Origin: Chryseobacterium shigense
GTDB taxonomy: Bacteria > Bacteroidota > Bacteroidia > Flavobacteriales > Weeksellaceae
Reading direction: 5' to 3'
Length of the DNA: 64,000 bases
Assembly: GCF_900156575.1 (NCBI RefSeq)
Contig: NZ_FTNY01000009.1
Coordinates: 1-64,000 of the forward strand
The notes beneath the pieces were generated by a model. It had not been told where the DNA came from and searched no databases. It was given only the letters and a program-made list of their open reading frames with translations. The position numbers and the translations under genes were made by a program. How positions within the stretch are numbered: position 1 is the stretch's first letter; each line of letters starts with the position of its first letter. This document shows positions 17,132 to 24,816 of this stretch, piece by piece.

Positions 17132-18079
17132 ATGAAAGTAATTGTGTTGGAAAAATTTGGAGGGGTTGAAAGTCTTATTTACAAAGACATTGAAAAACCT
17201 GAAATAAAAGCAGGTGAAGTACTAATTAAAGTGAAAGCGGTAAGTATTAATCCCGTAGATGTTAAAGTCCGAAGCCGTCAGGCACCGCTGGCAGAAGATC
17301 TTGCAAAATATAATCCGTTGATTTTAGGGTGGGATATTTCCGGAGAAGTGGTAGAAACAGGAAGCGGGGTCACACCATTTCAAATAGGTGATGAAGTGTT
17401 TGGAATGGTCAATTTCGTAGGTCACGGCAAAGCATATGCAGAATATGTTGCAGCTCCGGCTGAACATCTCGCTTTAAAGCCAAAGAATATCACTCACATA
17501 GAAGCTGCTGCAACTACACTCGCTGCTTTAACGGCATGGCAGGCATTTAACAGCTACGGTAAGCTGAGGCCGGCTGATCAGGTTCTTATCCATGCTGCTT
17601 CAGGTGGTGTAGGGCATTTTGCAGTACAGATTGCAAAATACATGGGCGCATATGTCATCGGAACATCTTCAATGTCCAATCGTGATTTCATCTTAAAACT
17701 AGGGGCTGACGAGCATATGGACTACCATACCACTTCTTTTGAAGAAGTACTTCGGGATATTGATTTTGTCCTTGAATCTATTGGAGGTAAAAACTTTCAA
17801 AAATCAGTACAGGTATTAAAACCATTTGGAACCATTGTCACTTTGCCATCGGGACATACCGAAGAAGATGAACTTAAAGCCTGCGAAAAAAAACTGCACG
17901 CCTGTTATTTTATGTCGGTCTATTCTGACGGATCAGATATGAAGAGGATTGCGTCTTTGCTGGAAACTGGGATATTGAAACCTTATGTGTCTCATGTATT
18001 TGAATTTGACGAAATGGCTGAGGCCCACCGGCAGATTGAAACAGGGCGGACCGTCGGAAAAGTTGTCGTGAAGTTTTAA
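17132..18079 (+). CDS. NADP-dependent zinc-type/quinone oxidoreductase (MDR superfamily)
   Basis: The 315-residue protein has the medium-chain dehydrogenase layout: a GroES-like N-terminal domain with INPVDVKVR and LGWDISGEV, and a Rossmann domain with the quinone-oxidoreductase motif AASGGVGHFAVQIAKYMGA (about 153-171). It lacks the Cys-rich structural zinc loop, so it is of the zinc-free quinone reductase type. An upstream -7 box TATTTTTG at 17098-17105 sits 27 bp before the ATG. It is a single gene. The substrate is not predictable. Confidence 0.88.
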   Translation: MKVIVLEKFGGVESLIYKDIEKPEIKAGEVLIKVKAVSINPVDVKVRSRQAPLAEDLAKYNPLILGWDISGEVVETGSGVTPFQIGDEVFGMVNFVGHGKAYAEYVAAPAEHLALKPKNITHIEAAATTLAALTAWQAFNSYGKLRPADQVLIHAASGGVGHFAVQIAKYMGAYVIGTSSMSNRDFILKLGADEHMDYHTTSFEEVLRDIDFVLESIGGKNFQKSVQVLKPFGTIVTLPSGHTEEDELKACEKKLHACYFMSVYSDGSDMKRIASLLETGILKPYVSHVFEFDEMAEAHRQIETGRTVGKVVVKF

Positions 18080-18208
18080 AATTTGAGTAGGAAAGGACAA
18101 GAGGCTTCAGGAAAATATTTCAAATCATTTAATTATTCCTAAATTACCCCGGTAAAGAAGACATCAATCAGTATCATATAGTATACAAATACAGGACATA
18201 GCAGAAAT

Positions 18209-19303
18209 ATGAAAAACCCGGATAAAGTAAATCGATATCAATCGATCACTAAAAAAACGGAATGGGGAATATTGACAACATTGGTTGCAGAAAGTGGAGT
18301 TTCAACCCATGGAAATATTTCATTCGGAGAAAAAACACTTTTAGCTAACTATGTTTACGATAAAAACGGAACCTATAAACTGGTTTACACCATTATTGAT
18401 ACCCAAGGAAATGAAGAAAGTTTTGCCGAAGATGATGGAATTTTGCCAACTTTATTTGTAAGCCCCGGACACGAAAATTATGTTTCGGTGGTTCCTTATC
18501 ACCCGGACAAAGAATTAGAAGTCAGTATTCCTGTTTTTAACCGTTCATTTGTCGAATTGCCAAAAGGAAACAGACCTTTCACAGGAAAATTTGTTGGGAC
18601 AACCCATCAGTTTTCAGTTTTTTATGAGGTGGATATCTGGTCGGAAACCAAACCCGACAAAATGCTTTCTATCGAATTTAAAAATGATGGAATTAAAAAG
18701 AAACACAATATAAAAATTGACCTTCCGAGAAACAATAAAATCTTCATGAATAATGGCGAAATTCATTTATTGGCCAAGGACAAAAAAGGTTGGCTGCACA
18801 GGCAGATTGATGAATTGGGACATGTGAAACGCGAGAGAACAATCGATTCCGGCAAAGAATGGTTTTGGGAAATCCTCTGCTTATCTTTTGACGAAAACTC
18901 GTACCTGCTTTGCGAAGAAAACGGAAAAATATCCATTGAAACCCTATCACCGGATCTTGAATGTTCAAGTAAAGATCTTGCAGATATCGGAAGTGAATTT
19001 TTCAATACCTGGTCACCCGTAAGAATTGCCGAAAATACTTTTGTCATGAGTTTCAACGGAGAATTTGGGAACGGCTGGCTGACCATAAAGAATGATACGC
19101 TTCTGGAATTATTGTACAGCAAAGATGAAAAAGGATATAAAAATCTGCTTACAAATGAAGTCTTAGTAATAGATAAGGACAATCTGATTATTTCCGGCAT
19201 TAACAAAACAGCTGAAAATAGCTATGCCGTTATCTTTTATGGGCTGGCTGACGGAGAAAATAAAAATAAAGAATTAATTATTTTAAACCGGGAGATACAA
19301 TAG
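18209..19303 (+). CDS. Hypothetical protein, possibly beta-propeller-like
   Basis: I do not recognise this 364-residue protein. It has no signal peptide or membrane segment. The chain is made of many short beta-strand-like stretches alternating with turns (GILTTLVAESGV, KLVYTIIDTQGNEESF, WLHRQIDELGHVKRER, ENSYAVIFYGLADGEN), which suggests a beta-propeller or beta-sandwich cytoplasmic protein. The gene stands alone between an oxidoreductase and an S41 peptidase, with AT-rich leader DNA. A start at 18209 is supported by the only nearby ATG and the upstream AGAAAT purine run. Confidence 0.7.
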   Translation: MKNPDKVNRYQSITKKTEWGILTTLVAESGVSTHGNISFGEKTLLANYVYDKNGTYKLVYTIIDTQGNEESFAEDDGILPTLFVSPGHENYVSVVPYHPDKELEVSIPVFNRSFVELPKGNRPFTGKFVGTTHQFSVFYEVDIWSETKPDKMLSIEFKNDGIKKKHNIKIDLPRNNKIFMNNGEIHLLAKDKKGWLHRQIDELGHVKRERTIDSGKEWFWEILCLSFDENSYLLCEENGKISIETLSPDLECSSKDLADIGSEFFNTWSPVRIAENTFVMSFNGEFGNGWLTIKNDTLLELLYSKDEKGYKNLLTNEVLVIDKDNLIISGINKTAENSYAVIFYGLADGENKNKELIILNREIQ

Positions 19304-19472
19304 AGAACTGCCCGGCATTTTTTGACAGATTTAAATAATTAATCAGTTTCTCAGCAGCTCAATTGGATTATTTAATTTATATGTCATGAGTGTTTTACGA
19401 AAATTATTAATCTATTGTCTGCTCATTTGTCAAAAAGATTATCTTTACTCCATCTCAATTGATAAATATACA

Positions 19473-20453
19473 ATGAAACGATTTTATTTTCTGATCACTG
19501 GTGTTCTTATCCTTATTCATATCAATGCCAATGCACAGACCGACAGTGTTAAAAATTATGTAGTCAGCGCTCTTGACCTTATGAAGGCTAAATCTGTCAA
19601 CAAACATCGGATCAACTGGGATTCTCTGTATGCAGATTCCCGCAAAAAAGCTGAAAATATTCATACCATCAGGGAAACTTATCCGTTGATCAAAAATATC
19701 CTGGGAGCCCTGAAAGATGCGCACTCCAATTTTTTCCCACCAGAAATGGTTCAGGCCTATACTCTTGGCTACAGAGCTACTGGACAGGAATTTCCTGTTA
19801 TTGAATCAAAAATGATTGAAGACCAGATCGCTTACATCAGACTTCCCGGTATTGCCTGTTATCATTTTGCTGAATGGGATGAGTTCGTCAACACATTTTA
19901 TAGAAAACTGGAAGAGCTCAATGCTCAAAAACCAAAAGGCTGGATATTGGATCTGAGAGACAATGAAGGAGGAATGTTTTATCCCATGTTTGCGGCTCTG
20001 TCACCGATGCTGGATCAACAAAACGTAATCGGGACCATAGATGCAGAAGGGCAGTATGCTATTTTTAAGTATAATACAAAAGGAGATCTCTACGAAGGGA
20101 AGCCAATTGCCCACCATTTTAATATCAAAAAAGTTCCTCAGCAGATCAGGAAACCGATTGTAGTGATGGTCAATAAGAAAACATCAAGTTCAGGCGAATT
20201 TTGCACAGTTGCTTTCGCAGGTCAGAAGAACGTAACGGTTATCGGGCAGAATACAATGGGCCTTACCTCAGGAAACCAGGAATATAAACTTTCTGATGGA
20301 GCATTTCTTGTTTTGACCACAGGAAACATCGTAGACAGGAATAAAAAAGAATACTCCAAAATCGGAGAAGGCTTTTCGCCTCAGGTACAGTTAAAGGATT
20401 TATCAGATGCCGGATACATGAAAACAGCATCCGGAATATTACTAAAAAAGTAA
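19473..20453 (+). CDS. Secreted S41 family serine peptidase
   Basis: S41 (C-terminal processing/tail-specific-like) peptidases use a Ser/Lys dyad. The longest frame starts at 19386, but the ATG at 19473 begins a proper signal peptide (MKRFYFLITGVLILIHINANAQ), so that start is preferred; the product is 326 residues. The S41 core shows PKGWILDLRDNEGG, then PIVVMVNKKTSSSGEF, with the nucleophile Ser in the TSSSGE segment, and NTMGLTSGNQ. No PDZ domain is obvious. It is followed by a strong hairpin at 20470 and appears monocistronic. The protein target is unknown. Confidence 0.88.
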   Translation: MKRFYFLITGVLILIHINANAQTDSVKNYVVSALDLMKAKSVNKHRINWDSLYADSRKKAENIHTIRETYPLIKNILGALKDAHSNFFPPEMVQAYTLGYRATGQEFPVIESKMIEDQIAYIRLPGIACYHFAEWDEFVNTFYRKLEELNAQKPKGWILDLRDNEGGMFYPMFAALSPMLDQQNVIGTIDAEGQYAIFKYNTKGDLYEGKPIAHHFNIKKVPQQIRKPIVVMVNKKTSSSGEFCTVAFAGQKNVTVIGQNTMGLTSGNQEYKLSDGAFLVLTTGNIVDRNKKEYSKIGEGFSPQVQLKDLSDAGYMKTASGILLKK

Positions 20454-20469
20454 ACTTTAAATGATTCAG

Positions 20470-20514
20470 AAATTCTCAGCGCGAAGTCGAAGACTTCGCG
20501 CTGAGAATTTTACT
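20470..20514. terminator. Very strong 19-bp hairpin, probable terminator
   Basis: Positions 20470-20488 and 20492-20510 form a perfect 19-bp inverted repeat with a GAA loop, ending in TTTTA on the plus strand and with AAA before it on the other. It begins 17 bp after the S41 gene. It probably terminates that gene and may also act on transcripts from the other side. Confidence 0.75.
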
Positions 20515-20568
20515 TTCTGTTATTTCTTTACCAGAAAAATCCGGCTTTCGCATGTCAATTTCGTTCCT

Positions 20569-20712
20569 TTATGATGCCAATGTTGCTTTCCGGGCATGGA
20601 TCAATATTTCTCCTTCATAGCTTTTAATAGCAGATTCAAGTGAATCATAACTTTCATGCGTAAGTTTTTCGGATAATATCAATGCATCCGGAAGAACGGT
20701 ACTGAAATCCAT
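20569..20712 (-). pseudogene. Remnant of a Tet(X)-like FAD monooxygenase (C-terminal piece)
   Basis: On the minus strand, 47 codons from an ATG at 20712 to a TAA at 20569-20571 contain PDALILSEKL, then SLESAIKSYE and ARKATLAS. This matches the C-terminal helices of FAD monooxygenases: the intact protein at 49111-50271 has LDALELSQCL, TLHEAISHYE and AAKATKES in the same order and spacing. The FAD-binding GDAAH motif and everything before it is missing, so this is debris of a once full gene. It occupies most of the gene-free stretch 20515-20810. Confidence 0.6.
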
Positions 20713-20810
20713 CGGAATGAATCCGAAACAGGATGTGTGGATGTAATATAGCAGGGGTAATTATTGTCTTATAAATAATAGTCCTATAATTTTAAAAAAG
20801 GCTGATAAAC

Positions 20811-20844
20811 TTGTTCAATACAAGCTAAAACTTAACTACTTTTG
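20811..20844 (+). promoter_or_regulatory. Bacteroidota-type promoter for the serine hydrolase
   Basis: A TTG at 20811-20813 and a -7 box TACTTTTG at 20837-20844 are 23 bases apart, the upper limit of the usual spacing. The box is 23 bp before the ATG at 20868. Confidence 0.55.
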
Positions 20845-20867
20845 ACCAATTAATTTTCAACAAATAA

Positions 20868-22670
20868 ATGAGAACCATAACTCCCTTTTATGCTGCAATC
20901 ATCATAGGAATGACTTCCATTCCACTGGCTGCACAGACAAAATCCCAATTAAACAACGAAATTTCCAAAGCAGAAGCAGGATTAATACCTGCCGTCCGTT
21001 TTCAGGGTGAACCCACTTGGACGATCGAATCCAGAATGAAGCATTACAATGTGCCGGGAGTTAGCATTGCTGTCATCAAAAATTCAAAAGTGATCTGGAG
21101 CAAGACCTACGGTTTCGCAGATGTAGAATCTAAAAATCCGGTCAATTCCAAAACGCTTTTTCAGGCAGCATCCATGAGTAAGCCGGTAACTGCGTATGCA
21201 GCATTAACAGAAGTGGAGGCCGGAAAAATCAACCCGGATGCCGATGTCAATTCATACCTGAAATCCTGGAAAGTCCCTGAAAATGAATTCACAAAAGAAA
21301 AAAAAGTCACCTTTAAAAATATAGTCAGTCATACCGCTGGTTTTACCGTAAGCGGATTCCCCGGATATGAGGCAGGAAAGCCTGTTCCCACTTTAATTCA
21401 GGTGTTAAATGGTCAGAGTCCGTCCAATACCACCGCTATTTTTGTAGATAAAGTTCCCGGAACACCATTTCGTTATGCAGGTGGAGGATACTGTGTGCTG
21501 CAGCAGATGCTTATCGATTTGGAAGGGAAAGATTTTACAACCATTATGAAAGAGAAAGTACTTCTGCCACTCGACATGAAAAACAGTACATTTTCACAAC
21601 CTTTATCTGATGTTCAGTCACAATTTGCCGCTACAGCCTATAATCAGGACGGGGTAAAAGTTGTGGGGAAATCTCATACGTACCCCGAACAGGCCGCAGC
21701 CGGATTATGGACTACAGCGGAAGATTATGCCAAGTTTGTCATTGATATTCAGAATGCCCTGAGCGGGAAGAGCCATACCATTATTTCACAAAAGACTGCG
21801 GAACAGTTTACGACTTCCTTTATTGATCCCTTTATGGGGCTGGGAATCTTTCTGGAAGACAGAAGAGGCCATATGTATTTTCAGCACGGAGGCTGGAATG
21901 AGGGGTTTTCCAGCAGATTTATAGCCAGTAAAACAAGCGGTGATGGAATTGTTGTACTAACAAATACCAACAAACCTGAATTTATAGAAGAACTTGTACG
22001 TTCTGTAGCAGAAGTCTATCACTGGCCATTATTTAATGGGTCTGTCCATAAAATATTACCGTTGAATCAGAATGATTTTAAAAATATCGGACGTTACAGA
22101 AATGGAAAATATGGCTTTTCCAAAGTCTATAACGAAAACGGAAAGTTGATGACTGCTGATAATACAGAAACTCCAATAGAAATGTTCAAAGTTGGGGAAA
22201 ATAAATACGCATTTCGGGATTGGGATCTGACAGTGAAATTTGTAAAAAATGCCGATACCGGGAAAACAGATAGGGTACAGCTTTATTCTAACGGGAAAAT
22301 CAAATCTACGGATGCGCAGATGAGCACAGACGATCAAACACCTTTGGAAATGGTGCTGGGCGGAAGTTTCGATAAAGGTCTTGACGCTTATAAGAAAGCC
22401 AAAACGGAAGATGCCGGATACGATCTTCTCTCAGAAGGGTATCTGAACGGAGTAGGCTACAAAATGCTGGGCGATAAAGAATTCACAAAAGCCATTGATG
22501 TATTTCGTGTAAATACTGCATTGTATCCCAAAAGTGAAAATGTCTACGACAGTTTGGGAGAAGCTTATCTGAAGGCCGGACAGAAAGATAAAGCCAAAGA
22601 AAGTTACCGGAAAATTCTGGAAATCAATCCTAAAAATGAAAATGCTGCAAAAGTTTTAAAAACATTATAA
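20868..22670 (+). CDS. Beta-lactamase-fold serine hydrolase with C-terminal TPR
   Basis: The 600-residue protein has a signal peptide (MRTITPFYAAIIIGMTSIPLAAQ) and a class C beta-lactamase/DD-peptidase-like domain. The SxxK motif is SMSK with Ser102 and Lys105, the Tyr motif is YAG (Tyr203), and the third motif is HGG (340-342). Such serine hydrolases act on peptides, esters or cell-wall fragments; most are not true beta-lactamases. The final ~70 residues form TPR helices (AIDVFRVNTALYPKSENVY, then a second unit), a common fusion in Bacteroidota. A hairpin terminator follows the stop, so the gene is a single unit. Substrate unknown. Confidence 0.88.
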   Translation: MRTITPFYAAIIIGMTSIPLAAQTKSQLNNEISKAEAGLIPAVRFQGEPTWTIESRMKHYNVPGVSIAVIKNSKVIWSKTYGFADVESKNPVNSKTLFQAASMSKPVTAYAALTEVEAGKINPDADVNSYLKSWKVPENEFTKEKKVTFKNIVSHTAGFTVSGFPGYEAGKPVPTLIQVLNGQSPSNTTAIFVDKVPGTPFRYAGGGYCVLQQMLIDLEGKDFTTIMKEKVLLPLDMKNSTFSQPLSDVQSQFAATAYNQDGVKVVGKSHTYPEQAAAGLWTTAEDYAKFVIDIQNALSGKSHTIISQKTAEQFTTSFIDPFMGLGIFLEDRRGHMYFQHGGWNEGFSSRFIASKTSGDGIVVLTNTNKPEFIEELVRSVAEVYHWPLFNGSVHKILPLNQNDFKNIGRYRNGKYGFSKVYNENGKLMTADNTETPIEMFKVGENKYAFRDWDLTVKFVKNADTGKTDRVQLYSNGKIKSTDAQMSTDDQTPLEMVLGGSFDKGLDAYKKAKTEDAGYDLLSEGYLNGVGYKMLGDKEFTKAIDVFRVNTALYPKSENVYDSLGEAYLKAGQKDKAKESYRKILEINPKNENAAKVLKTL

Positions 22671-22675
22671 AAATA

Positions 22676-22711
22676 AACTGCTTTCATATCCTGAAGGCAG
22701 TTCTTATTTTT
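22676..22711 (+). terminator. Terminator after the serine hydrolase gene
   Basis: AACTGCTTTC (22676-22685) pairs with GAAGGCAGTT (22693-22702) with one mismatch, followed by CTTATTTTT. It lies 6 bp after the stop codon. Confidence 0.75.
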
Positions 22712-22761
22712 AAGCAAAAAATAAAAAGGAAGCTTAAACGAAATATAAAATAAAACAAACC

Positions 22762-23106
22762 ATGAACACAAAAGATCAATACGGACTTGAATTTCTGAAG
22801 GTCACTGCAGGTGAGAATGTAGGTCACCAGTGTATCCGCAAGGATGGCATGGTAGACGAAAACAATCTGCTGCAATTTTTAAACTATTTAAATATCTCCC
22901 GTACCGAATTCCTTTTGAAAGAAATAAATGACTATCTGAATACGACTCCGGATACGGCCTGGATGTCTTATGATTCGATGGTTTTAGAGCATATTGATTT
23001 GAAAATGGACTATCCGGAATTTATAATAGATGAACAGCCCAATGCTTTTCCGTTATCAGATATCAGGGACTTATTGAAAGAATGGTTAATGTTTTTACAT
23101 TCTTAG
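22762..23106 (+). CDS. Small acidic hypothetical protein
   Basis: I do not recognise this 114-residue soluble protein. It is acidic, lacks signal and membrane segments, and is rich in Leu/Asp helices (NLLQFLNYLNISRTEFLLKEINDYL; SDIRDLLKEWLMFLHS). Its codon use looks like the neighbours' and it starts after a purine-rich leader, so it is probably real. The composition resembles small cytoplasmic proteins such as immunity or SMI1-like proteins, but no motif proves it. It stands alone between the hydrolase and the phosphorelay cluster. Confidence 0.65.
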   Translation: MNTKDQYGLEFLKVTAGENVGHQCIRKDGMVDENNLLQFLNYLNISRTEFLLKEINDYLNTTPDTAWMSYDSMVLEHIDLKMDYPEFIIDEQPNAFPLSDIRDLLKEWLMFLHS

Positions 23107-23335
23107 ATCATATTGAAAGCGAACAGTGCCCTGATTAAATGTTGATTATTTAGTAAATCAATTGTTTTTTTAAGTATAATAAAATATTTAGGAATATTTA
23201 TTTTGAAAATTTATTTATAAGTGTATATGTGTGGTACCTAGGTGTAAAATGATGAAAAAATAAATGTTTTTCGGAATTTTGTGAGTATTTTTGGCGCTAC
23301 TAAAAATATATAAACCACAAGTACTGATTCGCCTT
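23107..23335 (+). promoter_or_regulatory. Promoter region of the phosphorelay cluster
   Basis: This A+T-rich leader contains a -7 box TATTTTTG at 23286-23293, about 43 bp before the first kinase gene, with no clear -33 TTG at the right distance. No other gene or repeat was seen in it. Confidence 0.45.
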
Positions 23336-24811
23336 ATGATCTTAATTGTTGATGACAACCAAAGTAATCTTTACTCATTAAAAAAACTTCTGGAATCTAA
23401 AGATTTTCAGGTAGATACAGCCGACTCAGGAGAAGAAGCACTAGGCAAAGCCATAAAAAATAATTATGCATTGATTATTTTGGATGTGCAAATGCCAGGG
23501 ATGGATGGATTTGAAGTTGCTGAAACACTGGCTGACTACAGCAAAACAAAAGAAGTGCCCATTATATTTTTATCAGCAGTAAATACTGAGAAAAAATTTA
23601 TAACCCGTGGTTATGCTTCAGGAGGAAAGGATTATGTCACAAAACCTGTAGATCCCGAAATTTTGTTGCTTAAAGTTAAAACCTTTTACAATCTTCAGGA
23701 GCAGAGTCTTGCGATGAAGAAGACCCAGCAGAGTCTGGAGCTGGAAGTCAAGGGACGAAGAGAATCCCAGGTGACGATGAAGTCGCAGATTGATCACTTT
23801 CAGTTAATGCTCGAATCGCTGCCACAGATTGCATTTACGCTCAATGAAGAAGGAAATATAGAGTTTGTCAACCTTAAATGGTACCAATATTCAGAGACAG
23901 ATACCGATTTTCCGGAAGTTCATCCTGACGACCTTAATATCAGAGAAGAATTTGAACGCTGCAGAAAAAAGAACAGAGCCCTGGAGCTGGAGGTCCGGAT
24001 AAAAAATATCGATTCCGGAGATTACCGTTATCATCTTTTACGGATAACCCCAGTGAACGAAGGAAATGGAGTGAAAAACTGGGTCGGGACCTTTACAGAC
24101 ATGGACGATCAGAAGAAAGTCGAAAAGGAAAAAGATGAATTTCTTAGTATTGCAAGCCACGAGCTCAAGACTCCTTTAACCAGTATCAAAGCTTATGTTC
24201 AACTACTGGACCGAAAATTAAAACTTGATAAGCAAAGTGCAGAAGCCGGTTTTATGGGGAAAGTTCAGGATCAGATAGAAAAATTAAATACACTCATTAC
24301 GGATCTTCTTGATGTTTCTAAAATAGAAAACGGTAAACTTAAGATCAACAGAAAGCCTACCAGTCTCGAAAATGTGATCAGCAATGCCGTTGAAACCATT
24401 ATACAGACTCATGACGAAAATAAAGTCAAAATAAAAAGACAGAGTATAAATCCTGAAATCCTGATTCCTTTTGATGAAATACGCATCGAACAGGTCCTGA
24501 TTAATTTTCTGACCAATGCCATCAAATATTCTCCTCAAAATAACCAGGTGATTATCACTGCATTTGTAGATGATGAAAACCAGGAAGTAAAAGTGAGTGT
24601 TACCGACTTCGGAATAGGAATTCCAGACTTCAAGCAGGATGCTGTATTCCGCAAATTTTACCGGGTAGAAGAGTCCTCTTTACAATTTCAGGGAATGGGA
24701 ATAGGATTGTTTATCTGTTCAGAAATTATTAAACAGCATCACGGAACCATTGGGGTATCCAGTAAACTAGAGGAAGGTTCTACTTTCTATTTCACTTTAC
24801 CATTAAACTAA
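23336..24811 (+). CDS. Receiver-PAS-histidine kinase
   Basis: The ATG at 23336 is preferred over a TTG at 23291 that lies inside the promoter. The 491-residue soluble protein has a receiver domain (about 1-118, ILIVDDN, phosphoacceptor Asp50 in IILDVQMPGMDG), a linker coiled coil, a PAS domain (about 150-255, ending in GTFTDMDDQKK), a HisKA dimerisation domain with phosphorylated His275 in IASHELKTPLTS, and an ATPase domain with N, G1 and G2 boxes (NFLTNAIKYSP, DFGIGIP, GMGIGL). The receiver at the front means it can be controlled by an upstream kinase, such as the hybrid kinase encoded 5 bp later. It is the first gene of a tightly packed cluster with CheR and CheB. Confidence 0.93.
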   Translation: MILIVDDNQSNLYSLKKLLESKDFQVDTADSGEEALGKAIKNNYALIILDVQMPGMDGFEVAETLADYSKTKEVPIIFLSAVNTEKKFITRGYASGGKDYVTKPVDPEILLLKVKTFYNLQEQSLAMKKTQQSLELEVKGRRESQVTMKSQIDHFQLMLESLPQIAFTLNEEGNIEFVNLKWYQYSETDTDFPEVHPDDLNIREEFERCRKKNRALELEVRIKNIDSGDYRYHLLRITPVNEGNGVKNWVGTFTDMDDQKKVEKEKDEFLSIASHELKTPLTSIKAYVQLLDRKLKLDKQSAEAGFMGKVQDQIEKLNTLITDLLDVSKIENGKLKINRKPTSLENVISNAVETIIQTHDENKVKIKRQSINPEILIPFDEIRIEQVLINFLTNAIKYSPQNNQVIITAFVDDENQEVKVSVTDFGIGIPDFKQDAVFRKFYRVEESSLQFQGMGIGLFICSEIIKQHHGTIGVSSKLEEGSTFYFTLPLN

Positions 24812-24816
24812 GACAC

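Noticed and set aside
18763..19206. 147-residue minus-strand frame over the unknown protein at 18209
   Set aside because: The plus-strand frame is longer, has normal composition and covers the entire interval; the minus frame is Ser/Phe-rich as shadows usually are.
20868..22670. True class C beta-lactamase resistance gene
   Set aside because: The SxxK, Tyr and HGG motifs are shared by many serine hydrolases and the length plus TPR tail are not those of AmpC; no drug activity can be claimed.
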